A stretch of 64,000 bases of DNA from assembly GCA_039707465.1 (NCBI GenBank), contig CM077649.1, positions 14,279,501 to 14,343,500 on the forward strand, written 5' to 3'. Both the position numbers and the translations under genes were made by a program. Each line of letters opens with the position of its first letter. The first letter of the stretch is position 1. Under the pieces are notes generated by a model that was not told the origin of the DNA, did no database searches, and saw nothing but the letters and a program-made list of their open reading frames with translations. The DNA comes from Rhabdophis nuchalis (Eukaryota > Chordata > Lepidosauria > Squamata > Natricidae). Positions 63,779 to 64,000 of this stretch are shown piece by piece.

Positions 63779-63880
63779 AGATCTTTGCTGAGGACCAAAG
63801 GAAACAGGCCAACCATGGATCTGCTGACTCCAGATTTCAAAGAAATCTTCCCGGATTGCACTGAATGCATGTGAGTGATG
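63779..63880 (+). CDS. Possible first coding exon of an unidentified gene
   Basis: A pyrimidine-AG sequence (gttttctcag ending at 63780) precedes an ATG at 63815 in a strong start context (aaccATGG). The frame reads MDLLTPDFKEIFPDCTEC up to a GTGAGT donor-like site at about 63872. I do not recognise the protein. The next gene expected from RCAN1 synteny, KCNE1, does not start like this. It could be chance. Confidence 0.25.
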
Positions 63881-64000
63881 GGGATAATAAATGATAATAA
63901 TAATAAAATAAAATAATAAATATATTTGAGAAAGAGGGAATGTGAATCAAGGTGTTTGTTGGAGAGGAGAGATCAAAATTATTTGGCAATGCTGATCTCT

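Overview
The window is vertebrate nuclear DNA, almost certainly from a squamate reptile and probably a snake. Pointers to this are CR1- and L2-type LINE tails, tRNA-derived squamate SINEs, very many short hAT elements, a Bkm-type GATA/GACA array, and a CR1/L3-like 3' end with an AATAG-type tail like those described in snakes. It is not a bacterial or viral sequence, and most long ORFs are translations of repeats.

The one clear host gene is RCAN1 (regulator of calcineurin 1) on the + strand. It occupies about the first 35 kb as five coding exons: the long-isoform first exon (cut by the window start, ends at 341), the alternative calcineurin-inducible first exon (24979-25065), and three shared exons (28912-29085, 32974-33133, 34917-35089). 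The short isoform assembles to 197 codons plus stop, the same length as human RCAN1.4. The region upstream of 24979 holds a TATA box, a CRE-like site and a cluster of NFAT-core motifs. From 35090 onward are the 3' UTR and a repeat-rich intergenic region in which I recognise no other complete gene. A possible small first coding exon lies at the far right edge (63815).

Repeats fill most of the rest. (1) At least 13 near-palindromic hAT MITEs and about a dozen other hAT-type short elements, most with intact 8-bp target duplications carrying TA at the centre. (2) About 15 copies of an L2-like LINE 3' half, many ending in microsatellites. (3) Five CR1 3' fragments plus one CR1-like tail. (4) tRNA-derived SINEs. 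(5) TA-flanked MITEs. (6) An ORF1-only L1 copy. (7) Penelope-like (PLE) remnants.

The most striking content is in three compound regions (about 6.7-8.6 kb, 20.75-21.65 kb and 42.9-44.7 kb). The first and third contain repeated units made of a tRNA-like Pol III promoter followed directly by a complete type I hammerhead ribozyme fold; the middle one holds the related tail, B and C modules. All three ribozyme helices show compensatory base changes between copies. The units are interleaved with a second conserved module (B), a third structured module (C) adjoining Penelope-like coding remnants, long palindromes and (TA)n arrays. I interpret these as a hammerhead-bearing, SINE-like non-autonomous retroelement, probably tied to Penelope-like elements.
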